Source: Candidatus Parabeggiatoa sp. nov. 2
Lineage (GTDB): Bacteria > Pseudomonadota > Gammaproteobacteria > Beggiatoales > Beggiatoaceae
Assembly (NCBI GenBank): GCA_002085445.1
Contig: NBMI01000025.1
Coordinates: 1 to 64,000 of the forward strand
Direction of reading: 5' to 3'
Length of the DNA stretch: 64,000 nt
In this document: positions 1-8,915 of the stretch, piece after piece
Layout of the letters: each line of letters opens with the position of its first letter
How positions within the stretch are numbered: position 1 is the first letter of the stretch
Made by a program: the position numbers and the translations under genes
The notes under the pieces: generated by a model
Database searches by the model: none
Seen by the model: the letters and a program-made list of their open reading frames with translations, nothing else
What the model was told of the DNA's origin: nothing

Positions 1-165
1 GCGGCTATACCCTCGCAACCGTGCAGGCAATTCTTTAAGCAAGGTTTTTTTGCCTCCCATTACATGACAAGCAAAAGTCGCACCGAACGGCAGGAGTTTT
101 GGAACCAGTACTTGTAAGGCCGCCTCTGCGGAAGGTTCTTCTAGTAGAAATTCAATGTGTATCAA
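1..165 (-). CDS. DUF4276-like protein, N-terminal 55 residues (runs off window)
   Basis: The minus-strand frame is open to the window edge and begins IHIEFLLEEPSAEAAL, followed by KKTLLKELPARLRGYS. I recognise this pattern from memory as the N-terminus of DUF4276-type proteins, small putative Toprim-like proteins that often sit beside a RecF/ABC-type ATPase gene. The start is taken as TTG at 165, because its bases overlap the TGA stop of the upstream ATPase (TTGA), a normal translational-coupling arrangement, and no ATG is available. Such ATPase/DUF4276 pairs have been suspected of defence roles; that is family knowledge plus inference. The C-terminal part lies outside the window, so catalytic residues cannot be checked. 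No Shine-Dalgarno sequence was seen before the TTG, which fits coupling to the gene before it. Confidence 0.6.
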   Translation of the reverse strand, partial: MIHIEFLLEEPSAEAALQVLVPKLLPFGATFACHVMGGKKTLLKELPARLRGYSR

Positions 166-1297
166 CGTGGACCACCGTTATTAGTCAAAGGATCGCCGAC
201 CTCAAAATATCCCTCCATCCACAGTTGCCCCAACAGCGCACCTTCCGCTATAAATTCATTGATACCAAGCATATCCGAAGCACGCCGCGCCTGAGTAAAA
301 CCCTGTTCGTCCCGATACAATACCCACAATTCTTCTGGGCGCAAACCATTGACAAAAAACGGCGAATGGGTAGTCACCATCAGTTGTGTTTGCGCCGTGG
401 CATTGCGACATTCTTCGCACAATTCGGGTAACAGGCGTGGATGCAACTGGTTTTCAGGCTCTTCAATGCCGATGAGTGGCAGCGATTCAGGATTGTGCAA
501 CAGGGTGAGATAAGCAAGCATTTTTAGTGTGCCGTCTGAAGCATATTTAGCCAGTACCGGCTGTTCAAAGGGAGCATCTTTAACCCGCAGCAACAGCCGG
601 CCATCAGTTAAAAACTCCGCATAGACTCGTTCTAAGCGCGGAACACAGCAGCGCAGACGGTTCAGCAGGTTGTCCAAGTGTTGCGGGTATTGTTCGCGGA
701 AATACTGAACCACATTGGGCAGATTGTCACCCGTTGGCGACAAATACTCTTGTGGGCCAGCTTCAGGAATGCCGCGTGTATTATCGGCGGTTAGATAAGA
801 CAAATGCCAACCGGTAATAAAACGCCGCAAGGCGCTGACGCGCGGATGTTTGGCAAACTGCCCTAGGGTGTTGACCGCCAACATGTCGGCCGATTCCAAT
901 TTTTCCGTGATCCGCGTCTCCGTCACGAACGGAAACTCACCGGAAAACGCAAACCCTTCGCCCAGACGGAAATTCAATAAATCATGAGCGGACTGCGTGG
1001 CTCTTCTCGATATTTAAACATAAACTTTAGTGGCCCCAAACTACCGCGGGTACGCATTTCACGAAAACGCCCACGCTTGTCCCAAGCTCGACGTAACCCG
1101 ACGGAAAAACAATCGGAAAGAAACGCGAACACATCAAACAGCGTGGATTTGCCGCTGCCGTTCGGCCCCAAAAGCACTGTCAATGTGGAAAGACAGGGAA
1201 GTTCCAAAGATTTAAGTACACGGTAGTTTTCCACCCACAAGTATTCTAGGCGGGGCGGCGAAGTAGGATAAGTATCCCGTTCAAATTGCTGTTCCAT
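162..1297 (-). pseudogene. AAA (AAA_21/COG4637-type) ATPase, internally deleted and frameshifted
   Basis: Two consecutive frames encode the two ends of one ATPase. The first (974-1297) begins at an ATG with GAGG eight bases upstream and carries Walker [10 protein letters not shown] near residue 46. The second (162-977, nominal TTG start) carries the signature-like stretch SDGTLKMLAYL, Walker B LIGIEEPENQLHP and the switch histidine VTTHSPFF. The first frame stops at the TGA of 974-976, while the alternative frame reads [18 protein letters not shown] straight through the junction. Compared with the family as I remember it, about 30-40 residues between Walker A and the NTLGQFAKHPRV region are missing, so this is an internal deletion and not a simple one-base slip. 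All catalytic motifs survive, but no single chain contains them. It would have acted with the DUF4276-like gene that overlaps its end. A sequencing or assembly error is the main alternative. Confidence 0.75.
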
Positions 1298-1329
1298 CTG
1301 AAAGCCTCAAAATTTTAGACGTACTTTCC

Positions 1330-1942
1330 GTCCAAAGTTGACAGGAGCCCAAACTTTAGTTTGGCAGTCTAGGAGTCCAAACTTTAGTTTGGCAGGAGTC
1401 CAAACGACGCAAAAGTTTCGTGGTGTGAAACTTGTCGTTTTTAGTTTGGCAACGCCCTGAAATCCGTCCGAAGGCAGTACCAGAGAATGTTTGGCCGTGC
1501 CAAGTCGTTAAAATTGGCCGTCTACCCGTCAATATAGATATTCAGATAATTATTTAGTCCCCTTTAGGGGACTTGAGCTTTCAGACAACGGCTTTAGCCG
1601 TTGGCTGTTTTGAAATTATTTTTCTGAAAATCTACACGCGCCATTGAAGTCATTTCACCGAGAATGGCCCGGGTTTGTAGTAGTCGCTTTAGCGACTCAA
1701 TCTGGTTTGTAGTAGTCGCTTTAGCGACTTAATCTCGTTAAGACAATTACAAGCATACTACAAACACTGCAAACACTACACTACTAAGGAAGTTCACAAC
1801 TCACATAAAAATTAAGTCGCTTTTGATCCTACTACTAACTTAGGCGCTAAAGCGCCTACTACAAACTAAAGTTTGGACTCCTGACTCCTGCCAAACTAAA
1901 GTTTGGACAACTGATCACTGTTCACTGATAACTGATCACTGT
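1330..1942. repeat. Intergenic region packed with TAAA-centred palindromes
   Basis: No gene is seen between the ATPase and nnrS. The region holds CCAAACTTTAGTTTGG-type palindromes (about 1350-1450 and 1865-1910), a GTCCCCTTTAGGGGAC palindrome near 1558-1575, CAACGGCTTTAGCCGTTG near 1586-1605, two copies of AGTCGCTTTAGCGACT preceded by TTTGTAG (1675-1730), and a GGCGCTAAAGCGCC palindrome followed by TACTACAAAC (about 1840-1865). Short ACTGATA tandem units close the region (1910-1945). Confidence 0.8.
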
Positions 1943-3006
1943 TCAGCCATAATGCCCATCAGTTCTTGGGTAAATCAGCATCGGAAAATAAATGTACAAA
2001 AACCAGCCAAAGGCAATTATCCAAAAAGCTTGAGATAATCCTATCCAAACGAGGTAGAATGAACTGTTTATTAACGGCAAAATCACTCTGATTAGCGTAC
2101 CACAAACGAGCAAGCCGAAAATCCAGAATAATGAAATACTTTAAGCGCGAATCCAACGACGATAAATGTATAACCCAAGTACAGAATCCATAACAAGGGC
2201 TTTTTCCAAATGCCTCGCGTGTACCAGCCCACTAATCTTAAGCCGTGAACTAAGCCGGATATTCCAGCTAATCCAGCGATGATATAGGCGTTTAGGTTGA
2301 GCAAATCCGCTATCCCAAATAGCCAAAATAAAATAATATGAGTGTTATCAATCCATTTGAAGTTTTTTAGTTGAACCGAATAACCCACACCTTTTTCTAT
2401 AAAGAATGGGATTACTCTTCTTCCCATAATAAAAATGAACGTGAGAATCAGATATAAGCCAGCATATAAGCCGTAACGCATCCCCTGAGACAGTAAGCCA
2501 AACGCACCGAGATAAAACACAATGTTGCTCACCAGTAGCAAGGGTAGTAGTGATGCCAGAGCGATACTTTTCCAATGTTTCGCGTTGAACAGTGGTAAAA
2601 ACACCGATATGCTGAGTAGCAGAATAAATAAATTGTCGATAGCGGCGATTATGGCTAATGGCATGAATTCACCGAAAAACGGCAGTAGGCGAGCAATCAA
2701 CCACAGTAAAAATAGTGACAGAAGTGGGTAGCCATGTAGCGTTTGTCTGCCTGTCCAGTTTTTGATGGCGGTTAACAGAAAACCGGCGACAACGGCTAGG
2801 CTATAGCCGAAAATCATTTCATGAGCATGCCATGTCATTGAGGAAAAATGACGGAGCGGTATATTCCATCCAAAAACATAGATACCCATCCACATCAACA
2901 TCGCTAACAAAGCAAAGCTGATTGCTCCGAGGAAAAAAGGCCTAAATCCCAAGTGTAAAAACGCAAATTTGCCGCTTTTTTTGGGCTGTTCAAGATTAAT
3001 AATCAT
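1943..3006 (-). pseudogene. nnrS: NnrS family membrane protein, internal deletion and frameshift
   Basis: NnrS is a haem- and copper-containing multi-pass membrane protein linked to nitric-oxide stress tolerance. The 304-residue main frame (2092-3006) starts MIINLEQPKKSG and shows the family features LGFRPFF, WHAHEMIFGY and GRRVIPFF plus successive hydrophobic segments. It ends abruptly in ALKVFHYSGFSACSFVVR. A second frame starts right there and continues to 1943, reading FWIFGLLVCGTLIRVI, then SQAFWIIAFGWFLYIYFP and MLIYPRTDG, which is the normal NnrS C-terminal end. What is missing between them is the conserved segment with the LHALTxGAIGTMTLGM...LGHTGR motif, roughly 50-60 residues by my recollection of the family. 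The gene therefore has both ends but lost its C-terminal core and its frame. No strong ribosome site is visible; a CAAGG-type repeat lies about 25 bases upstream. Confidence 0.8.
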
Positions 3007-3029
3007 ATTTGTGATTCTCGAAGATTATA

Positions 3030-3446
3030 ACTACAAGGATTGTATATAATAAGGGATTTTATACAAGGATTGTATATAATAATGGATTTTATACAAGAAT
3101 TTAATAAGGGATTTTAGAAACTGTTTATTATTTTATCTAAGTAAAGAAATCCTTTTTTATATACAATCCTTGTTGTGTTCATTCTCTTAATTAAGCGAAG
3201 AAATCCTTTTTTATATACAATCCTTGTAGTTGTTGTATACAATCCTTGTGGTTATTGTGTTCATTCTCTTAATTATAGTTTCTCACATTACACCTAAGTA
3301 ATTGATTTATATAGAGGGCCTCTTGGGGCCATTCTTGTGAAATCAATGAGTTATATAAAATATGAGAAAGTAGAATTAAGTAAGCGAAGAAATCCTTTTT
3401 TATATACAATCCTTGTAGTTGTTGTATACAATCCTTGTAGTTATAC
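3030..3446. repeat. CAAGG/TATATAA repeat cluster between nnrS and the lipoprotein gene
   Basis: This gene-free stretch contains several copies of an approximately 30-bp unit reading ACAAGGATTGTATATAA followed by GGGATTTT, in both orientations (3032-3100 forward; 3150-3250 and 3385-3445 reverse). Part of the array repeats a longer phrase containing TTCATTCTCTTAATT and AAGCGAAGAAATCC. The unit contains TATAAT-like hexamers on either strand, so it could carry promoters, but nothing here proves that. Confidence 0.75.
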
Positions 3447-3451
3447 AATAT

Positions 3452-4402
3452 TCACAAACACGCACTCAATTGTCCCCGCACTTGCTTATCCTTGCGAAGT
3501 CGTTCGCGCAGCGGTTTACTTATTTCAACGTGAAAAAAGTTGTTGAAGCCACGCGCCCGCAAGTCTTTGGCGTTGCTATTGGTTGTGCCACCTAACTCCC
3601 CGATTTCATTAGGATAAATGCGTACTACAAAGTCAGTCAGTTGAGATTTAAAACAATCACCCGTCTCTAAGACGCGCTGAGAAGGCCTTTTGGTGGTACC
3701 ACTGAAAATCAAATCGGCGGTTTTTCCAACCACCGTTTTGCGGTACCCTTGGGCAAAGCCGTGTAATTGAGCAATTGTTCCCGTTGGATATTGCTTTGCA
3801 AATGCCCGCCCAAAGGCTTGAAAAATAGTGTCATCAAGATGTGCCATATCGGCAAAATCCTCGTACTTATTCTTTCCGTAACGGGGCACTGTGTTCCAGC
3901 CGGCCGCTACGTAATTGCCTTCACGCATTAACTTGCGGGCAATTTTTCTCGTATATAAATCTTTATAGCTATGCGGTGCTTGTAATGCAACGGGTAAACC
4001 GCCCTTCTGACGAAACAGATAAAAACCGCGCCCGGTGCGTTTTTCGTTAGCTTCTTGCACTACCGTAAAGGTTGTGCCTTTCTGCGTGAGTGTTCCTAAT
4101 ATGAAGCCTTGGGCTTGCCAAGCGTTTTGCAAGTCTTGACTTTGTTCACCTTGCAGAGTGCGTATAAATAAGGCCTCTGCTTCGCGCACTTCTGCGGTGC
4201 TAGGGGCCACATATTTTCCGCCTTTGGCGGCGGCGAGTGCCTTTTTTAGAGATTTTGCCGGTATCGCTGGGTACAATTTTGTTTCTTTTCTATCTTTTGT
4301 CGTGGTGACGGTGTCTTTTGGAGATTCTGCGGGGTTTTGGCATGAGACGATGACAGTTATACAACAACAAATGATAACTAGTTGATTAATAATAGATTTC
4401 AT
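3452..4402 (-). CDS. Putative lipoprotein, possible zinc amidohydrolase-like fold
   Basis: The open frame reaches 4453, but the start is placed at the internal ATG at 4402 because it yields a proper lipoprotein signal: MKSIINQLVI, a hydrophobic run, then lipobox IVSC. The 17 residues upstream of it are probably not translated. The mature part has a low-complexity linker, then QAPHSYKDLYTRKIA, NTVPRY, DMAHLDD, AQLHGFAQG and, close to the end, FFHVEISKPLRERL. A PH..., a second His region and a terminal VEIS..LR strand recall the order of motifs in N-formylglutamate amidohydrolase and poly-gamma-glutamate hydrolase families; this is a weak, by-eye resemblance. It would sit on the periplasmic side of a membrane. 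Its co-oriented neighbours are a large exported protein and a PgsB-like ligase, which fits polymer trimming or release. A truly unknown lipoprotein is equally possible. Confidence 0.5.
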   Translation of the reverse strand: MKSIINQLVIICCCITVIVSCQNPAESPKDTVTTTKDRKETKLYPAIPAKSLKKALAAAKGGKYVAPSTAEVREAEALFIRTLQGEQSQDLQNAWQAQGFILGTLTQKGTTFTVVQEANEKRTGRGFYLFRQKGGLPVALQAPHSYKDLYTRKIARKLMREGNYVAAGWNTVPRYGKNKYEDFADMAHLDDTIFQAFGRAFAKQYPTGTIAQLHGFAQGYRKTVVGKTADLIFSGTTKRPSQRVLETGDCFKSQLTDFVVRIYPNEIGELGGTTNSNAKDLRARGFNNFFHVEISKPLRERLRKDKQVRGQLSACL

Positions 4403-4459
4403 CTCAAATTTTCCAAGTGATTGTGTCAAGGTGTGCAAGGTTGATGGGCGCATTTTCCC

Positions 4460-4955
4460 GTTTACAACAAGGATTGTATATAAGAAAGGATTTTTTCTTT
4501 TCTTAGCAATGATAAGAGAATGAACACAATATCTACAAGGATTGAACTACAAGGATTGTATATAAAAAATGATTTCTTTGCTTAGTTAAGAGAATGAACA
4601 CAATATCTACAAGGATGATTGTATATAAAAAATGATTTTTTCTTTTCTTAGCAATGATAAGAGAATGAACACATTATTAACTACAAGGATTGTCTACAAT
4701 AACTACAAGGATTGTATATAAAAAAGGATTTATTCGCTTAGTTAAGAAGCTTAGGTAAGAAAATGAACAATTTATAGTGATATTAGACTCGTTTATAAAA
4801 TCCCTTATTATATACAATCCTTGTATAAAATCCCTTCTTATATACAATCCTTGTAGAAGAAAATCCCTTATTATATACAATCCTTGTATAAAATCCCTTC
4901 TTATATACAATCCTTGTATAAAATCCCTTATTATATACAATCCTTGTAGTTATTA
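4460..4955. repeat. CAAGG-type repeats, including five tandem 30-bp units at 4797-4949
   Basis: Units beginning AAAATCCCTT start at 4797, 4827, 4860, 4890 and 4920, giving a 30-bp period with one 33-bp step. Each reads AAAATCCCTTNTTATATACA then ATCCTTGTA. Because 30 and 33 are multiples of three, a frame stays open on both strands (repeating IIRDFIQGLY), but this looks like a by-product and not a gene. Four more dispersed units lie at 4460-4740 together with AAGAGAATGAACACA phrases. A CCAAACTAAAGTTTGG palindrome (4959-4974) precedes the end of the next gene. Confidence 0.85.
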
Positions 4956-4983
4956 TTGCCAAACTAAAGTTTGGACTCCATTG

Positions 4984-7638
4984 CTAAAATAGCATTTCAT
5001 AAGGTTGAGTTTGTTGAAAAAATTTCCGCTGTTCTTCTACACCGGCCGTAATTTTACTCAAAGTGAGATAAGCGCCCAAGGTTTTTTTAGGCGTTAATTC
5101 AATTTGATATTGTCCAACCGGCAAATCGGTTTGCAACGGAATCACAAAGAATCGGCCAGCATCAACGAAAAGATGGCGAGTATTCAATACCATTATTTGT
5201 CCTTCGCCGGCAGGGCGCAAATCATAAAAGCGTTGCGGAAAAGTCCAACCGCTATGTGTACTCAGGGTTGAGCGTGTTTTAGAAAAACTCAGTGCCTTCA
5301 AGAAACTTGGGCGCGTCATTCTATCGCTTTTCTCAGAAAAACCGCCGAGCTTTGCCAAACCTTGGAAGTTTGCCGCGCTCAATTTGACTTGTACTTGTAT
5401 TCGATCTTGGATACCTTGTGGTAAGTAGACTCGGGCCGAGACTAACTCTTTGTCTTCGCTACGTTTTTCATAAAAAAATCGTAGCCCTTGTGAGTCAAAA
5501 CGATGGATTAAGCGTTTAATATAAATCGCTTGTCCGTCTTTTGGTTTGGCATGATTAATATAAAATTGTGCCTTGCCATTGACTTGTAGGCGCAGTGTAT
5601 GTGTCCTCGCCGTCAGCTTGGGAAGTCTCAATTCGCCACGACTGTTCGTGAGATAGCCTTCATAATGCAACCGATTGTCCAACAGAATGCGTATTTTTGT
5701 CGGACGTCTTCTCGCCCGATTTTTCTGCGGACGCAAATAAATCAGATTAGGTTGTATCATTCTTCTGAGATTGACAAATTGTAGTCTCACCGGGCGATTT
5801 TGGAGAATTTCTTGATAAAAAGCCCCCAACGCTTGTTCGCGTATCGGTAATTGACTATCTCTGGGCGTTAGTATATAGCGCGACCGATATTTTCCCACCG
5901 GCCGATAGTCTTCCCAAATATAGCGGCCCGCCATAATTTCTATATTTTCCTCATCACGCGGTGGGCGGCGTTGAATCATTGTCCGTAAAATACGATTCTG
6001 TTCAGATAAGGCCTCGTAATCTTTTGGACGGATCCTAAACCACGTTGGTAGCCGTTCGCCTTTATCCGGCGAATAATAATAGTCTTCGGGGATGCGGACT
6101 TTTCGCAACAGGCCCGGTGGGCGATTATAAACCGCTACCAATACCGCGCAAGGGCTAGTTAAGCGCAGCGTCACGATGTTGGCTGGAATAGATAAATAAT
6201 AACTGTCGGCCTCAGAAACTTCAAATTGGCCCCACCACTGTTTGGTTGTTCTATCGTAAAAAGAACGCGATTGTGTTAACAGCAAAGTGCCCGTTTTTTT
6301 AGACTGCCCGTTGGCATTCAATAGCGTATAAGTCACACTACAAGGAGAACGGAATAGGGGTATTATAGAAAGGGGCAAGGGTTTAGAGGCATTTGAACCA
6401 TTCAATCCTTGCGCCTGGCCCATTTTTCCTTTTAACACGGCTCGAAGGTTAAGGCGCACTGGTGTGGCTTGTCCATGACTATGATTGATATCAAATTCCA
6501 CCGGCAGGTTTTTTTGTATTAGCGTCGCACTTAAACGGAGAGGCGCGGGCGTAATTTCTACCGGTGCGTCGGCCTTTTTCAAAAAGACGCGCATCATCGC
6601 CGGCTGAGAGGCCCTTATTTCTAATAACCCGCCCGCAAATTGCTGCTCAAAACCGTTTTCGCTGCCCTCCCAAGTAAAACTATGTTCAGCACGCTCCTTT
6701 GAGCGCCGCCCATACCATTTAATGGTCATTTTAACCGGGAGTTTGGTAGGAGTTTGCCCCGGCAACGGGAGTGCTTCGCTAAAACGTAAATGCACTCGCC
6801 CTCCTTCTTCTAATAATGGCAACGTTATCCAATGCAGTGCATCAACGAATACCCCATAACTTTGCACCGGCGGACGAATGATATCGCCAGTGATTGTGCG
6901 GCGAAGATAAATATCTTTGGGCAGATACTCGCGTGCAGCCACGCCCAACGGGCCGACGGGGGCCCATCTTTCTCGCAACAAATTGCGTTTTTCTGGCTCA
7001 CTCAACAAGTCATGCTCATAAATATTACCCCGCGCCAAACCTTGTTTATCTCTCTCGTTTAGGCGATGCCACAAATAAGCCAGTCTGCTCTCATCCGTCC
7101 GTTGCCGCCGATAAACGCGAACGCCGACATCAGTCACATCGGCAGCGGTTGAATGAATACGCAGTCGCAACAAGGCTGCATTGGGTATCTCACTGAGATG
7201 AATGAGCATAAAGCGCCCATCGGTGGGCTGTTGATTTGGATCAATATAAAACGCCGGGCGCACCTTTTTAGCGGTATAACGTTCTTGGTAAACCGTCACC
7301 TTGGTGCGATGATGATAATCACGCTCAACCAATACCTTGCCGTCTTTATCAAGAATTTGGTATCGTAACGCATAATGCCACTCCAACTCACTATCGAGAC
7401 TGAGTTCACGAGGAACAGTGGCATTGCTCAACACTCTGAACAGCGTTTGCTTAGGCATGATAGGAAAATCGGTCCAGCGCTGGCGATCTAATATATAGAC
7501 AGTACGTTTATGCGTCTGGGCGAGTTGTTCTTGTGACCAAATGGGTTTATTACCTTGGCTCATAAGCCAAGCGTCCAAGTGAGGCCAACCTTGCCAGACG
7601 AACAGAGCAATTAGACTAACAACGAGTAGGATACGCAT
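4984..7638 (-). CDS. Large exported protein of unknown function (884 aa)
   Basis: The protein begins MRILLVVSLIALFVWQGW, a signal peptide or single N-terminal membrane anchor with no lipobox, followed by about 860 residues with no further membrane segment visible. I do not recognise a family. The body is rich in Arg, Tyr and aromatic beta-strand-like stretches, consistent with several beta-sandwich modules facing the periplasm. An Arg-rich patch KNRARRRPTK lies in the last third. It lies between the HEAT-Mur ligase gene and the lipoprotein gene on the same strand, separated by 0.53 and 1.28 kb of repeats, so an operon is not certain. The context suggests a role in exporting, binding or modifying whatever the ligase makes. 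The ATG at 7638 is the natural start because the signal sequence begins there. Confidence 0.7.
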   Translation of the reverse strand: MRILLVVSLIALFVWQGWPHLDAWLMSQGNKPIWSQEQLAQTHKRTVYILDRQRWTDFPIMPKQTLFRVLSNATVPRELSLDSELEWHYALRYQILDKDGKVLVERDYHHRTKVTVYQERYTAKKVRPAFYIDPNQQPTDGRFMLIHLSEIPNAALLRLRIHSTAADVTDVGVRVYRRQRTDESRLAYLWHRLNERDKQGLARGNIYEHDLLSEPEKRNLLRERWAPVGPLGVAAREYLPKDIYLRRTITGDIIRPPVQSYGVFVDALHWITLPLLEEGGRVHLRFSEALPLPGQTPTKLPVKMTIKWYGRRSKERAEHSFTWEGSENGFEQQFAGGLLEIRASQPAMMRVFLKKADAPVEITPAPLRLSATLIQKNLPVEFDINHSHGQATPVRLNLRAVLKGKMGQAQGLNGSNASKPLPLSIIPLFRSPCSVTYTLLNANGQSKKTGTLLLTQSRSFYDRTTKQWWGQFEVSEADSYYLSIPANIVTLRLTSPCAVLVAVYNRPPGLLRKVRIPEDYYYSPDKGERLPTWFRIRPKDYEALSEQNRILRTMIQRRPPRDEENIEIMAGRYIWEDYRPVGKYRSRYILTPRDSQLPIREQALGAFYQEILQNRPVRLQFVNLRRMIQPNLIYLRPQKNRARRRPTKIRILLDNRLHYEGYLTNSRGELRLPKLTARTHTLRLQVNGKAQFYINHAKPKDGQAIYIKRLIHRFDSQGLRFFYEKRSEDKELVSARVYLPQGIQDRIQVQVKLSAANFQGLAKLGGFSEKSDRMTRPSFLKALSFSKTRSTLSTHSGWTFPQRFYDLRPAGEGQIMVLNTRHLFVDAGRFFVIPLQTDLPVGQYQIELTPKKTLGAYLTLSKITAGVEEQRKFFQQTQPYEMLF

Positions 7639-7712
7639 AGCAAATAAAAATTGTTATTGGTCAATTCAATTTTTGTATACTGTTGTTGGAGACAGATTTG
7701 TTGGACTCTAAA

Positions 7713-8410
7713 GCCAAAGCTAAAGCTTTGAACTCCAACAACGCTTCGGATTTGTTGTCTAAAGTGTCTATTATAGACAACATTTTTTTGAGGGCCATCG
7801 TTGAATTTGAAAACTTCCAAAAGAGTTTATGGCCCCCAAACCCGCTTTAGCATGTTGGGCGCTTTAGCGCCTAAGTAGTTTGTAGTAGGCGCTTTAGCGC
7901 CTTGCGTTTGTAGTAGGCGCTTTAGCGCCTTGCGTAATTTATCAATTTGATTACAATTTGCTCTACAAAAATGACCCGAATTTGTTGTAATCTGCCAAAG
8001 CTAAAGCTTTGGACTCCAACAACGCTTCGGATTTTTTGTCTAAAGTGTCTATTATAGACAACATTTTTTGAGGGCCATACTTTAATTTGAAAACTTCCAA
8101 AAGAGTTTATGGCCCCCAAACCCGCTTTAGCATGTTGGAGTCCAACGCTTTAGCGCCTTAGTTTGTAGTAGGCGCTTTAGCGCCTTGCGTTTGTAGTAGG
8201 CGCTTTAGCGCCTTGCGTAATTTATCAATTTGATTACAATTTGCTCTACAAAAATGACCCGACCAAAGCTAAAGCTTTGGACTCCAACAACGCTTCGGAT
8301 TTTTTGTCTAAAGTGTCTATTATAGACAACATTTTTTTGAGGGCCATCGTTGAATTTGAAAACTTCCAAAAGAGTTTATGGCCCCCAAACCCGCTTTAGC
8401 ATGTTGGGGC
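7713..8410. repeat. Three tandem copies of an approximately 270-280 bp composite repeat
   Basis: The anchor AACGCTTCGG recurs at 7740, 8021 and 8289, so the periods are 281 and 268 bp. Each copy holds a CCAAAGCTAAAGCTTTGG-type palindrome (degenerate in the first copy), a hairpin with GTCTATTATAGAC at its core, and a segment that begins GAGGGCCAT and ends TTTATGGCCCCC, that is, inverted GGGCCAT/ATGGCCC ends about 50 bp apart. GGCGCTTTAGCGCC palindromes preceded by TTTGTAGTA separate the copies. No gene is supported here. Confidence 0.85.
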
Positions 8411-8424
8411 TTTTTCGTGCGCCC

Positions 8425-8900
8425 AACCAATAACAACAAGGATTGTATATAAAAAAGGATTTATTCGTTTAGAGAATGAACTATTTCTAGTGAGATTATG
8501 CTTGTTTCTAAAATTCCTTATTATAACCAATCCTTGTATAAATCCGTTATTATAAACAATCCTTATAAAAAATCCCTTATTATATACAATCCTTGTAAAA
8601 GAAAATCCCTTATTATATACAATCCTTGTAAAAGACATTTAAAACCTTAAAATTAGTTGTACTAAATTTCAACAAGGATTGGGTATAAGCAAGGATGAGT
8701 TTAAGTCATTCGTTGTACTTGATGATCAAGGAGTGATCTCCCCAAATCCGTTGTACTGTATTCGTTAATCCACGCAATTAGTTGTACTAAATTCGTTTAT
8801 CCGCGTAATTAGCTGTACTCAATTCGTTAATCCGCGTAATTCGTTGTACTCAATCCGTTTATCCACGTCATCCGTTGTACTACACCCTGCCAAACTAAAG
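8425..8900. repeat. CAAGG repeats followed by GTTGTACT/CGCGTAATT repeats
   Basis: 8434-8700 holds six or so degenerate CAAGG/TATATAA units. From about 8705 to 8885 the sequence switches to a second family, units of roughly 30 bp with TTCGTTTATCCGCGTAATT and GTTGTACT. The same family forms the large array at 43.8-44.6 kb. A short CCAAACTAAAGTTGG palindrome remnant sits at 8890. There is no gene. Confidence 0.75.
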
Positions 8901-8915
8901 TTGGCCGACTCCTGC

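Noticed and set aside
99-431. 110-residue plus-strand frame at the window start
   Set aside because: Antisense to the ATPase and DUF4276-like genes, whose minus-strand frames carry clear motifs.
4403-4453. 17-residue N-terminal extension of the lipoprotein
   Set aside because: It would bury the signal peptide inside the protein; the ATG at 4402 gives a standard lipoprotein leader.
4677-4992. Open frames on both strands with repeating IIRDFIQGLY / YNPCIKSLLI peptides
   Set aside because: They arise only because the 30-bp repeat is a multiple of three; there is no ribosome site, signal or homology beyond the repeat.
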